Assembly (NCBI RefSeq): GCF_038592985.1
Contig: NZ_CP151951.1
Coordinates: 2,099,001 to 2,163,000 of the forward strand
Source: Paenibacillus sp. FSL R10-2782
Lineage (GTDB): Bacteria > Bacillota > Bacilli > Paenibacillales > Paenibacillaceae
Reading direction: 5' to 3'
Length of the DNA: 64,000 nucleotides
A program made the translations under genes and the position numbers. The number at the start of each line of letters is the position of its first letter. Position 1 is the first letter of the stretch. A model generated the notes under the pieces. The model was not told where the DNA came from. It saw only the letters and a list, made by a program, of their open reading frames with translations, and searched no databases. Positions 16,652 through 25,327 of the stretch are shown here, piece by piece.

Positions 16652-17008
16652 GGCTGTACGTCGGCTCCTTTCTTTTGTTGCTAGTCTGGTAACTATCCTG
16701 AAAATGATGGTTATCCATCAGCTAATGATTGTTTTTAGGGCAACGATGCTGATTTTTCGTGATCAGAAATGAACAAGGCCATTGAGACCTGGAGAAAAAA
16801 CCTTTATACTACGCATTATTGTACACGAAGAGTGGCGGGGGTACGAGTACGCTCAGGTACATGATCCATGCAACGTATTTTCGCTTCCGCATAAAACTTG
16901 CCGAACCATTGGAAAACCGATGGATTTGTGAGAGGTGTAAAGTGAAAGGTGTTGACAAACGACTCGATCAGTCGGTATAATAATTTTTGTTTGTTTGGAG
17001 TGATAGTG
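16652..17008. other. Divergent intergenic region
   Basis: This 357-bp space separates the starts of tmcAL and yceD. It holds a good rightward promoter (16952-16981). I see no convincing gene, terminator or known RNA motif in the rest; the leftward promoter of tmcAL must also lie here but was not identified. Confidence 0.6.
16952..16981 (+). promoter_or_regulatory. Sigma-A promoter for yceD-rpmF
   Basis: TTGACA (16952-16957) and TATAAT (16976-16981) are both perfect consensus hexamers, with an 18-bp spacer. The predicted start of transcription falls about 20 bp before the yceD ATG. Confidence 0.85.
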
Positions 17009-17527
17009 ATGCAACTATTTTTTCGTAAAGTAGCAACAAGTGATGGTCCTTTTCCGATCCGTGAAGCTCTTAATGTGAGTGAATTGGTGGATGATCGTCC
17101 TGATGTTACGGCCGTTTCCCCGCTGGAGACCGATTTGGTCGCCGTTAGTCTGGGTCAAGGCTTAATGAGCGTGGAAGGCACGTTGACCGCAGGTCTGGAC
17201 ATGCTGTGCTCACGCTGTTTGAGTCCGATGCACGAGGATTTGAAAATTGAATTCCGTGAACGGTTTAAGCAAACCTCTTCGGTTGGCGAAGAGGAGGGTG
17301 AAGATGGCGAATTTATCGCAGTGACGGGGGATTCCTTCGACATTGCACCGTATTGTGAAGAGCTGTTTGTACTGCACGTGCCGTTTGCGCCTGTGTGCAG
17401 TGAGAATTGTCAAGGGATCGCTCCTGCGGCCGGACAAAACTGGAGCGTTGGCTCCGATGACAGAGACGATGACGATACGAAAAAGATTGATCCGCGTCTG
17501 GCAGGGCTTAAGGATTTTTTTAAATGA
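17009..17527 (+). CDS. yceD: YceD-family (DUF177) protein
   Basis: A 172-residue DUF177 protein. The family is almost always next to rpmF and in some bacteria and chloroplasts is linked to 23S rRNA accumulation. The family core LDMLCSRCLSPMHEDL near residues 67-82 carries a CxxC pair, and a second pair (VCSENC) lies near residue 130. The ATG at 17009 has GGAG 7 bp upstream; longer frames from 16949 would start within the promoter -35 region. It is separated from rpmF by a 182-bp leader. Confidence 0.85.
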   Translation: MQLFFRKVATSDGPFPIREALNVSELVDDRPDVTAVSPLETDLVAVSLGQGLMSVEGTLTAGLDMLCSRCLSPMHEDLKIEFRERFKQTSSVGEEEGEDGEFIAVTGDSFDIAPYCEELFVLHVPFAPVCSENCQGIAPAAGQNWSVGSDDRDDDDTKKIDPRLAGLKDFFK

Positions 17528-17709
17528 GAATTGAGTTCAATTCTGACAAATCATCATCCACTTGTGCGGAGGAGTTAACCGACGCATGGATGTTGCAGGC
17601 TTGATTCACCGGCTGTGAGGTAGCTGCTTTCGGCAGTTTCCTTCAGTCTTGAATGAGATAAGAAGTCACACCCGTTATACGGGTTGATCTGGTTAAGGAG
17701 GTGGGAATA

Positions 17710-17883
17710 ATGGCAGTACCTCAACGGAGAACATCCAAAACTCGTCGCGACAAACGTCGTACTCACTTTAAACTGGCAGTACCAGGTATGGTGAAATGCT
17801 CCGAATGCGGCGAATTGAAACTTGCTCACCATGTGTGCAAAGTTTGCGGAACGTACAAAGCTAGAGAGATTATCTCTCAATAA
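17710..17883 (+). CDS. rpmF: 50S ribosomal protein L32
   Basis: The 57-residue protein begins [16 protein letters not shown], the L32 hallmark, and has a zinc-binding set of four cysteines (CSEC and CKVC). It is a structural protein of the large subunit. The start is the ATG at 17710 behind AAGGAGGTG. The 182 bp before it contain a small hairpin (CACCCGTTATACGGGTTG) that could be a regulatory leader. Confidence 0.97.
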   Translation: MAVPQRRTSKTRRDKRRTHFKLAVPGMVKCSECGELKLAHHVCKVCGTYKAREIISQ

Positions 17884-17920
17884 TGTCCGATAAGCGGATT
17901 CTGTGGAATCTTCGCAGGAA

Positions 17921-17958
17921 AAGTAGCGCTTCACTTTAGTGAGGCGCTACTTTTTTTT
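17921..17958 (+). terminator. Terminator after rpmF
   Basis: AAGTAGCGC-TCACT and AGTGA-GCGCTACTT form a long stem followed by eight T. Confidence 0.92.
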
Positions 17959-18000
17959 GTCTTCGTACTTTCTTTTTGCGGCGGCATGCTATATACTATT

Positions 18001-18017
18001 TTAGTACCAGGTTCTAA
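18001..18017 (+). promoter_or_regulatory. FapR operator
   Basis: TTAGTACCAGGTTCTAA is a 17-bp palindrome with half-sites TTAGTACC and TTAGAACC, matching the known FapR box with one imperfect position. It lies a few bases downstream of a likely -10 (TATACT, 17992-17997), so bound FapR would block transcription. It implies autoregulation of fapR and malonyl-CoA-responsive control of the operon. Confidence 0.85.
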
Positions 18018-18159
18018 GAAAGAAGGACCGAAGGGGTTCTTTATACATACAAGATGACAAATCGGCATAACCATTCGCCGCTAGCACGTGGAGTAACCCG
18101 AGCCGTCGGCTAAACGGTAGTTTATTGCAGGGAAAGGAGGCGCCACTGATATCGAACGT

Positions 18160-18756
18160 TTGCCAAAGAGACAGAGACAGCAACGGCTGACTCAATTAAT
18201 TGATGAGAATCCGTTCGTAACGGATCAGGAACTGACAAGACAGCTTAAGGTGAGCATTCAGACGATTCGCCTGGATCGGATGGAATTGGGTATCCCGGAG
18301 CTGCGGGAGCGACTGAAGCTGATGGCTGAGCGTTCCTACGATCAGGTTCGCTCCCTGCCTTTACATGAAGTGATCGGGGATATCGTTGATCTCCAGTTGG
18401 ACAGGAGTGGTATTTCCATTTTTGAAATTAAAGAAGAGCATATCTTTTCACGTACCGGCATTGCGCGGGGGCATTATGTGTTTGCCCAGGCCAATTCATT
18501 GGCTGTTGCCGTGATTAATGATGAGATAGCGTTGACTGCTTCAGCGGATATTCGCTTTGTCCGCCCTGTTCATTTGGGGGAAAAGTGCATTGCCAAAGCA
18601 TATGTGCGTTCAAATCCCGAGCAAAAGGGAAAAGCCAAAGTGGAAGTGTTTGCTTACGTGGGAGAAGAAATGGTGTTCCAGGGGAACTTTATCATTTACC
18701 GCTCCACAGAGGAAGAGTATAGCGAAGGAGGAAGTCAGCATGCGGATCGCCATTGA
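18160..18756 (+). CDS. fapR: FapR, malonyl-CoA-responsive repressor of lipid synthesis
   Basis: FapR represses fatty acid and phospholipid genes until malonyl-CoA binds it. The N-terminal HTH region carries SIQTIRLDRMELGIPELRE, diagnostic of FapR, followed by a linker helix and a C-terminal hot-dog fold from about residue 75. A FapR operator lies 143 bp upstream. The start is uncertain: the TTG at 18160 is 19 bp from the strong AAGGAGG site, while an in-frame ATC at 18151 has ideal spacing (10 bp). The 3' end overlaps plsX by 17 bp. Confidence 0.93.
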   Translation: MPKRQRQQRLTQLIDENPFVTDQELTRQLKVSIQTIRLDRMELGIPELRERLKLMAERSYDQVRSLPLHEVIGDIVDLQLDRSGISIFEIKEEHIFSRTGIARGHYVFAQANSLAVAVINDEIALTASADIRFVRPVHLGEKCIAKAYVRSNPEQKGKAKVEVFAYVGEEMVFQGNFIIYRSTEEEYSEGGSQHADRH

Positions 18757-19732
18757 TGCCATGGGGGGAGACAATGCTCCCGAGGCGACAGTAGAGGGCG
18801 CGTTATCTGCGGCGGCGGAATGGAAGGATACAGACATTACGCTGGTTGGTGACCGGGGACGAATTGAATCGGTGCTGAACGGCAGAGTGCTGCCCGCGAA
18901 TCTCAGCATTCGTCATACATCTGAAACGATAGATGCACAGGACGAGCCTGTGAAGGCAGTACGACGTAAAAAGGATGCCTCAATGGTCGTAGCTGGCCGA
19001 ATGGTCAAAGAAGGCGAAGCCGATGCCATGATATCGGCAGGTAATACAGGTGCGCTGATGACGACAGGGCTGCTGGTGGTCGGGAGAATGGAAGGCATTG
19101 AGCGTCCTGCTCTCGCACCGATGATTCCGACGATTGACGATCAGGGTGTGCTGGCGCTGGACTTGGGAGCTAATATGGACGCCAAGCCTGAACATCTTGC
19201 CCAATATGCGCTGATGGGTAGCTTGTACCGCCAAAAGGTTCATGGTGTGGCTTCCCCCAGAGTGGGTTTGCTGAATGTTGGGACGGAAGCCGGGAAGGGC
19301 AATGAACTGACGAAACTGACTTTCCCTCTGATTGAGCAGTTGCCTGTTAATTTTGTAGGAAATGTAGAGTCCAGAGACGTACTGACCGGGAATTGCGATG
19401 TGCTGGTGTGTGACGGATTCGCCGGAAACATCATGCTGAAATCGCTGGAAGGTACGGCGGGTGCGATATTTTCTCTCTTAAAGGAGCAGTTTAGTAAATC
19501 TTTAAAGACCAAGCTGGCAGCGGCCCTGATTATGCGTGAGCTTCGCGGCTTGAAAGATAAGCTGGACTACAAAGAGCATGGCGGTGCTCCCTTGCTGGGG
19601 CTTAGCGGACTCGTCTTGAAGGGCCACGGTTCATCTGACAGCATTGCCGTCAAAAACGCGGTAAGACAGGCCCGTACGGCCTTGCAAAACCAGTTGGTGG
19701 AAAGTATATCCAAGGAAATCAGCAGGAAGTGA
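18740..19732 (+). CDS. plsX: Phosphate acyltransferase PlsX
   Basis: PlsX converts acyl-ACP to acyl-phosphate, the donor for PlsY in phosphatidic acid synthesis. The N-terminal IAIDAMGGDNAPEATVEGA and the SAGNTGALM motif are family signatures. Length (330) is normal. The ATG at 18740 lies after GAAGGAGGAAG, inside the end of fapR. It is part of the FapR-controlled operon and leads directly into fabH. Confidence 0.97.
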   Translation: MRIAIDAMGGDNAPEATVEGALSAAAEWKDTDITLVGDRGRIESVLNGRVLPANLSIRHTSETIDAQDEPVKAVRRKKDASMVVAGRMVKEGEADAMISAGNTGALMTTGLLVVGRMEGIERPALAPMIPTIDDQGVLALDLGANMDAKPEHLAQYALMGSLYRQKVHGVASPRVGLLNVGTEAGKGNELTKLTFPLIEQLPVNFVGNVESRDVLTGNCDVLVCDGFAGNIMLKSLEGTAGAIFSLLKEQFSKSLKTKLAAALIMRELRGLKDKLDYKEHGGAPLLGLSGLVLKGHGSSDSIAVKNAVRQARTALQNQLVESISKEISRK

Positions 19733-19740
19733 GTGACGAT

Positions 19741-20730
19741 ATGAATAATTTGCGGTCGGTTGGTGTTATCGGAACAGGGAAATACGTGCCTGAGAAAATA
19801 TTGACGAACAAAGATTTGGAAGCAATTGTGGAAACAAGTGACGAATGGATTGTCAGCCGTACAGGAATTCAGGAGCGCCACATTGCGGCTCCAGAGCAGG
19901 CCACATCCGATCTGGCTTATGAAGCAGCGATTAAGGCATTGGCATCCGCAGGTATGACAGCACAGGATTTGGATCTGATTATTGTGGCTACGGTTACGCC
20001 GGACATGGCGTTTCCTTCGACTGCCTGCATTCTTCAGGACAAGCTTGGAGCCAAAGGCGCAGCGGCTTTTGATTTGTCTGCGGCATGCTCAGGGTTTGTA
20101 TATGGGCTGGCAACTGCCACGAGCTTTATTAAAACGGGCATTTATAATAATGCGCTAGTCATTGGGGCAGACTGTCTTTCCCGAATTACGGATTATACAG
20201 ATCGCAATACCTGTGTTCTTTTTGGAGACGGTGCAGGAGCAGTAGTAATTGGTGAAGTACCTGAGGGTAGAGGATTCCAATCCTTTGATCTAGGAGCCGA
20301 AGGAGCAGGAGGCGGATTGCTTAAGCTGGAAGCTGGCGGCTCACGTTTGCCTGCAAGTGCGGATACCGTGGAGAACAAGCAGCACTATATTTATATGAAC
20401 GGACGCGAAGTCTTCAAGTTTGCGGTACGTGTTATGGGAACGGCAACCGTCGATGTGCTTGAAAAAGCAGGGCTTTCCAAAGATGATATTGATGTGTTCG
20501 TTCCGCATCAAGCCAATATTCGCATTATCCAATCGGCGATGCAGCGTTTGGATCTACCGGAAGAAAAGGTTGTTATTAATGTTCATAAATATGCGAATAC
20601 ATCAGCAGCATCGATTCCTCTTGCACTGGTGGAAGCAGCCGAGGAAGGCCGCATGAAGGAAGGCGACCGGGTATTAATGGTGGGCTTCGGTGGTGGTTTG
20701 ACTTGGGGCGCGTCGGTTCTTGTCTGGTAA
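19741..20730 (+). CDS. fabH: 3-oxoacyl-ACP synthase III
   Basis: FabH condenses acetyl-CoA or branched acyl-CoA with malonyl-ACP to start fatty acid chains. The Cys-His-Asn triad is complete: C116 in LSAACSGF, H256 in VPHQANIRI and N286 in KYANTSAAS. I use the ATG at 19741; a GTG at 19729 overlapping the plsX stop is possible. In a Gram-positive that makes branched fatty acids, it probably prefers branched primers (inference). In B. subtilis the fabH genes lie elsewhere; here fabH sits inside the fap operon. Confidence 0.96.
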   Translation: MNNLRSVGVIGTGKYVPEKILTNKDLEAIVETSDEWIVSRTGIQERHIAAPEQATSDLAYEAAIKALASAGMTAQDLDLIIVATVTPDMAFPSTACILQDKLGAKGAAAFDLSAACSGFVYGLATATSFIKTGIYNNALVIGADCLSRITDYTDRNTCVLFGDGAGAVVIGEVPEGRGFQSFDLGAEGAGGGLLKLEAGGSRLPASADTVENKQHYIYMNGREVFKFAVRVMGTATVDVLEKAGLSKDDIDVFVPHQANIRIIQSAMQRLDLPEEKVVINVHKYANTSAASIPLALVEAAEEGRMKEGDRVLMVGFGGGLTWGASVLVW

Positions 20731-20811
20731 GAAAGCGGCGGGTTTGATACAATATTGAATTTGTCTGGTACTTTACAGGACAAGCATTGGATACAGAGAG
20801 GTGCATGCAAG

Positions 20812-21753
20812 ATGGGCAAAACGGCATTTATATTTCCCGGTCAGGGTTCACAAGCTGTAGGTATGGCTAAAGATGCTTATGAAGCGGTTCCTGCGGCAAG
20901 AGAAGTGTTTCGCCAAGCGGACGAACGGTTGGGCTTTGCGCTAAGCTCACTGATTTTTGAAGGTCCGGATACGGCCTTGAAGCAAACATCCAATACGCAG
21001 CCTGCGCTGTTGACGGCGAGTATTGCGTTGTATGAAGCGTTCAAGGAAAAGGGTATTCGCCCTGATTACGTGGCTGGACACAGTCTTGGAGAATACAGCG
21101 CACTCGTTGCTTCCGGCGTACTTGCATTCGAGGATGCAGTTGAAATCGTTCGTACTCGTGGTGAGTTCATGGAGCAAGCCATTCCTGACGGACAAGGCGG
21201 GATGGCTGCTGTATTGGGAGCCGATCGTGAAGCGCTGGCAACTCTATGCCGTGATATTACAGAATCCGGTCAACTGGTTGAACTGGCGAACATCAACTGT
21301 CCGGGACAGATTGTCGTATCCGGTGCGAAGGAGGGCGTAGCCGCTGTCGCTGAACGCGTGAAGGAAGCGGGTGGCAAGCGTGCTATTACTTTGGAGGTCA
21401 GTGGTCCTTTTCATTCTTCGTTGATGAAGGAAGCAGCGATTAAGTTGTCCGGCAAGCTGGAAGACGTAGCTTTCTCCAAGTCTCAGGTTCCGGTTGTAGC
21501 CAATGTCACTGCGAAACCTGTGCGTGAGGGTGGCGAAATTCGCCAGCTGCTGGTCGAGCAGGTCTATTCCCCGGTATTGTGGGAAGACAGTGTAGCATGG
21601 CTGCTGGAGCAGGGAGTTGACACTTTTATCGAGTTCGGACCGGGCAGTGTTTTGACCGGACTGGTTAAAAAGATTGACAAAACGGTTAAGCTGTATAATA
21701 TAAGCAACCTGGAATCGCTTGTTTCGGTAACGGAAGCCTTGGAGGCCCGTTAA
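20812..21753 (+). CDS. fabD: Malonyl-CoA:ACP transacylase
   Basis: FabD loads malonyl onto acyl carrier protein. The active serine S91 lies in [10 protein letters not shown] and the catalytic H201 in SGPFHSSLM; the N-terminal FIFPGQGSQ is intact. Length is 313 residues. The ATG at 20812 follows GAGAGGTG; upstream in-frame codons lack a ribosome binding site. It is cotranscribed with fabH and fabG. Confidence 0.97.
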   Translation: MGKTAFIFPGQGSQAVGMAKDAYEAVPAAREVFRQADERLGFALSSLIFEGPDTALKQTSNTQPALLTASIALYEAFKEKGIRPDYVAGHSLGEYSALVASGVLAFEDAVEIVRTRGEFMEQAIPDGQGGMAAVLGADREALATLCRDITESGQLVELANINCPGQIVVSGAKEGVAAVAERVKEAGGKRAITLEVSGPFHSSLMKEAAIKLSGKLEDVAFSKSQVPVVANVTAKPVREGGEIRQLLVEQVYSPVLWEDSVAWLLEQGVDTFIEFGPGSVLTGLVKKIDKTVKLYNISNLESLVSVTEALEAR

Positions 21754-21805
21754 AAGTAGCAATTACCGCCTTAACGGTTATATACTTGCAAGGGGAGGTA
21801 GGATC

Positions 21806-22555
21806 ATGTCTAAGCCATTAAGTGGCAAAACGGCGCTCGTTACAGGGGCGTCACGGGGGATCGGTCGCAGTATTGCATTGGCGTTGGCTGAAGCGGGCGC
21901 TAATGTAGCGGTAAACTACGCTGGTAGTGAAGCGGCTGCGGCAGAGGTTGCGGAGCAAATTCGTGCCAAAGGCGTAGAAGCTATTATGGTCCAGGCTAAT
22001 GTCGGTCGCGCCGACGAGGCAGATCGGTTAATCAAGGATGTGATCGGCGCTTGGGGCCAGATCGATATTCTGGTGAATAATGCCGGAATAACAAGAGATA
22101 ATTTAATCATGCGTATGAAGGAAGAGGAGTTCGATCAGGTGATCGAAACGAATCTGAAAGGTGTGTTTAATTGCCTCAAGGCAGCGACTCGTCCGATGAT
22201 GAAGCAGCGCTCCGGTCGGATCATCAATATTTCTTCCGTTGTCGGTGTACTCGGCAATGCAGGACAAGCCAACTATGTGGCTGCCAAAGCAGGAGTGATC
22301 GGCCTTACCAAATCGTCTGCAAGAGAACTTGCTTCGAGAGGTATTACAGTCAACTGCGTAGCCCCGGGATTTATTGATACCGAAATGACACAGGTGCTTG
22401 CTGATGATTTGCGTGACAATATGCTCAGCGGTATTCCGCTGGCCCGTCTCGGACGGCCTGAGGAAATTGCGGATGTGGTGCTATTTTTGGCCTCTGATGC
22501 TTCCTCATACATGACGGGCCAGACTTTGCATGTGGATGGCGGCATGTACATGTAG
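21806..22555 (+). CDS. fabG: 3-oxoacyl-ACP reductase
   Basis: FabG performs the NADPH-dependent first reduction of the elongation cycle. It is a 249-residue short-chain dehydrogenase with TGASRGIG at residues 13-20, the NNAG motif, and the catalytic S144, Y157 and K161. GGGGAGGTAGG precedes the ATG. The 109 bp between its stop and acpP contain a TATAAT-like hexamer (22637-22642), so acpP may have an extra promoter. Confidence 0.97.
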   Translation: MSKPLSGKTALVTGASRGIGRSIALALAEAGANVAVNYAGSEAAAAEVAEQIRAKGVEAIMVQANVGRADEADRLIKDVIGAWGQIDILVNNAGITRDNLIMRMKEEEFDQVIETNLKGVFNCLKAATRPMMKQRSGRIINISSVVGVLGNAGQANYVAAKAGVIGLTKSSARELASRGITVNCVAPGFIDTEMTQVLADDLRDNMLSGIPLARLGRPEEIADVVLFLASDASSYMTGQTLHVDGGMYM

Positions 22556-22664
22556 CTACATGTTGCTAATCCTCATGCCCGGAAGAAGAGTAGTGATTGA
22601 AAACTCTCTTCTATGGCATTTTAATTGTAATTTTCGTATAATACCTAAGGAGGAGGTGAGCCGG

Positions 22665-22898
22665 ATGTCCGACGTATTGGAGCGCGTAAAACGCATTGTC
22701 GTTGACCGTTTGGGAGCCGACGAAGCCGAAGTTACACTTGAAGCATCTTTCAAAGATGATTTAGGCGCTGATTCTCTCGATGTAGTTGAATTGGTTATGG
22801 AATTGGAAGATGAGTTTGATATGGAAATCTCTGATGAAGATGCAGAGAAAATTACAACCGTAGGTGAAGTTGTAAAGTACATACAATCTCATACCTAA
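22665..22898 (+). CDS. acpP: Acyl carrier protein
   Basis: The 77-residue acidic protein carries the phosphopantetheine attachment serine S37 in the invariant motif [17 protein letters not shown]. It holds the growing acyl chain in fatty acid synthesis. A very strong AAGGAGGAGGTGA site precedes the ATG at 22665, fitting the high expression of ACP. A hairpin follows the stop. Confidence 0.98.
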   Translation: MSDVLERVKRIVVDRLGADEAEVTLEASFKDDLGADSLDVVELVMELEDEFDMEISDEDAEKITTVGEVVKYIQSHT

Positions 22899-22910
22899 TT
22901 CAAGTCAACA

Positions 22911-22942
22911 AAAGTCCCGTTCTGTTACAGGCGGGACTTTCT
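22911..22942 (+). terminator. Hairpin after acpP
   Basis: AAAGTCCCG (22911-22919) and CGGGACTTT (22932-22940) pair perfectly. The U-tract is short (TTTCTCCT), so it may be a partial terminator or a 3' stabilising stem. Confidence 0.6.
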
Positions 22943-22959
22943 CCTAATCATACAGATTG

Positions 22960-23042
22960 AACTAAAGACGGAATTGCCGCGTGTTCTTGAGCTTGGCATG
23001 ACTTAGTCAAGGCTGGAGTATGCGGCATTACTAACTTTAGTT
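22960..23042. repeat. 83-bp imperfect inverted repeat between acpP and fabF
   Basis: AACTAAAG (22960-22967) pairs with CTTTAGTT (23035-23042). Inside, AATTGCCGC faces GCGGCATT, and GAGCTTG faces CAAGGCT. The whole would fold into one long hairpin. No gene occupies it. It could be a decayed mobile element or a structured leader of fabF. Confidence 0.5.
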
Positions 23043-23118
23043 GATTCTATATTATTTTTGCACACAAGAGCGTATGGCCTTGAAATACAATATGCAGTAG
23101 ACATAGAGGTGATTATCT

Positions 23119-24357
23119 TTGAAACAACGTGTTGTCATAACAGGAATGGGTGTAATCACTTCGCTGGGACAGGATTTGAACACACTATGGGATAATCTGA
23201 TGGCTGGAAAATCTGGCGTCAGTGAAATCGAAGCTTTCGATACCAGTGAATATACAACGAAAATTGCCGCTTCTATTAAGGATTTTAATCCTGAGGATTA
23301 TATAGAGCGCAAGGATGCCCGTAAAATGGACCGTTTTGTACAATTCGCCGTTGCCGCCAGTAAATTGGCACTCAAGGATAGCGGACTCGTAATCGGAGAG
23401 AACGCCGATGCCGAGCGTGTTGGTGTATCTGTTGGTTCCGGTATTGGCGGATTGGGTACCTGGGAGGATCAGCACAATGCGCTGATTGAAAAAGGACCTA
23501 AACGCGTAAGCCCTTTCTTTATCCCGATGATGATTGCTAATATGGGTTCCGGTCAAGTGTCGATTTCACTCGGCGCTAAAGGACCGAATACATCACCAGT
23601 TACGGCTTGTGCAACAGGTAGTCATGCGATAGGCGATTCGTTCCGCATGATTCAACGTGGTGATGCTGACGCTATGATTTGCGGTGGTGCCGAGGCAACG
23701 ATTCGTCCGATCGGAATGGCTGGCTTTTGTTCGATGCGGGCGATGTCCACTCGTAACGATGAGCCTGAGAAGGCAAGCCGTCCTTTTGATATAGACAGAG
23801 ACGGATTTGTTATGGGTGAAGGCTCCGGTGTTCTGATCCTGGAATCATTGGAGCACGCTTTGAAGCGTGGCGCACGCATTTACGGCGAAGTGATCGGCTA
23901 TGGTCTGTCAGGCGATGCACATCATATGACAGAGCCAGATCCGGAAGGTGCAGCACGCTGTATTAAAATGGCGATCCGCGACGCAGGGTTGAATCCCGAA
24001 GATATTGATTATATCAATGCGCATGGTACATCTACGCCAGTTGGTGATAAATCGGAAACAGAAGCGGTTAAGAAAACGCTTGGAGAGCACGCCTATAAAG
24101 TTGCGATTAGCTCAACCAAGTCAATGACAGGGCACTTGTTGGGTGCAGCCGGAGGTGTTGAAGCCGTGATCTGCGGATTGGCTCTCCAGCATCAGATCAT
24201 TCCGCCGACGATCAATCTGGATAATCAGGATCCGGCTTGCGATCTCGATTATGTACCTAACGAGCCGAGAAAAGCGAAACTGAATGTCGTGATGTCCAAT
24301 TCCTTTGGTTTTGGCGGTCACAATGCTACGGTTATTCTAAAAAAATATGAAGCGTAA
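23119..24357 (+). CDS. fabF: 3-oxoacyl-ACP synthase II
   Basis: FabF extends the acyl-ACP chain by condensation with malonyl-ACP. The Cys-His-His triad is C164 in [11 protein letters not shown]302 in [11 protein letters not shown] and H339 in [11 protein letters not shown], with K334 in place. Length (412) is normal. The start is TTG at 23119 behind GAGGTGAT. It precedes rnc by 12 bp and may have its own promoter downstream of the acpP hairpin. Confidence 0.97.
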   Translation: MKQRVVITGMGVITSLGQDLNTLWDNLMAGKSGVSEIEAFDTSEYTTKIAASIKDFNPEDYIERKDARKMDRFVQFAVAASKLALKDSGLVIGENADAERVGVSVGSGIGGLGTWEDQHNALIEKGPKRVSPFFIPMMIANMGSGQVSISLGAKGPNTSPVTACATGSHAIGDSFRMIQRGDADAMICGGAEATIRPIGMAGFCSMRAMSTRNDEPEKASRPFDIDRDGFVMGEGSGVLILESLEHALKRGARIYGEVIGYGLSGDAHHMTEPDPEGAARCIKMAIRDAGLNPEDIDYINAHGTSTPVGDKSETEAVKKTLGEHAYKVAISSTKSMTGHLLGAAGGVEAVICGLALQHQIIPPTINLDNQDPACDLDYVPNEPRKAKLNVVMSNSFGFGGHNATVILKKYEA

Positions 24358-24369
24358 GGGGTCAGTTCG

Positions 24370-25068
24370 TTGAGTGGAGACTTGAAGCAATTACAGCAGA
24401 AACTTCATATTCAATTCAACAACCGGCAGCTTCTGAAGCAGGCCTTTACGCACGCTTCCTACGTAAACGAACATCGGTTTAGTCAGCATGCAGACAATGA
24501 GCGGCTTGAATTTTTAGGCGACGCAGTTCTGGAGCTGACCGTATCCGAGCAATTGTACAATCAGTACCCTAACCGGCCGGAAGGCGAGCTCACCAAGCTG
24601 CGTGCAGCCATTGTCTGTGAGCCTTCTCTGGTGAAATTTGCTGTCGGACTTGAGTTCGGGCAATATGTACTGCTTGGCAAAGGTGAAGAGCTGACAGGCG
24701 GGCGTACTCGTCCTGCTCTGTTGGCCGATGTATTCGAAGCGTTCGTAGGCGCGCTTTATTTGGATCAGGGTCTGGATGCCGTCCGGTCGTTTCTGGAACG
24801 TTATATTTTTCCTCAAATCGTGTTAAATGGTAAGCTTCAGATGAGTGATTTCAAAACAGAGCTTCAGGAACTGACGCAGCATCATAACATGGGGATGCTT
24901 GAATACAAGATTGTGGAGGAACGCGGACCTGCCCATGAGCGCGAGTTTGTAGCTGAGGTGTATATGGACAGCGAACGACTGGGTACAGGTACAGGACGCT
25001 CCAAAAAAGAAGCTGAGCAGCAGGCGGCGGCAGTGGCCTTAAACCGTTTGAAGCTGGCAGAATCGTAG
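24370..25068 (+). CDS. rnc: Ribonuclease III
   Basis: RNase III cleaves double-stranded RNA in rRNA and mRNA processing. The signature [13 protein letters not shown] lies at residues 44-56 with catalytic acidic residues, and a double-stranded RNA-binding domain follows from about residue 160 (ending [14 protein letters not shown]). The start is TTG at 24370 behind AAGGGGTC. It is translationally close to fabF, and a strong terminator follows, separating it from smc. Confidence 0.96.
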   Translation: MSGDLKQLQQKLHIQFNNRQLLKQAFTHASYVNEHRFSQHADNERLEFLGDAVLELTVSEQLYNQYPNRPEGELTKLRAAIVCEPSLVKFAVGLEFGQYVLLGKGEELTGGRTRPALLADVFEAFVGALYLDQGLDAVRSFLERYIFPQIVLNGKLQMSDFKTELQELTQHHNMGMLEYKIVEERGPAHEREFVAEVYMDSERLGTGTGRSKKEAEQQAAAVALNRLKLAES

Positions 25069-25117
25069 TTGGTACCTGAGCGGCCCGGACGGGTTACACG
25101 AGCAGGGGACACAAAGT

Positions 25118-25188
25118 AAGAGCAAAGGGCAGTCCGCGGGGGAGTCCCGGCCCGCAAATGGCGAATGGACTGCGTTTTGCTCTTTTTT
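25118..25188 (+). terminator. Terminator after rnc
   Basis: AAGAGCAAAGGGCAGTCC (25118-25135) pairs with GGACTGCGTTTTGCTCTT (25167-25184), with a G+C-rich inner loop and a T-run at 25181-25188. Confidence 0.88.
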
Positions 25189-25327
25189 CGTGGCTTTGCT
25201 ACTGTAGCTTTGTATGTCTTTGCCGCGCTTTATCCGGGGTAGTCTTGTGCTACAATAGGGATGATTCTTGTTAATCGGGTAAACGGTGTTGTACAAGCAT
25301 ATTTAAATGTTAGAGGTGAGATTGAGT

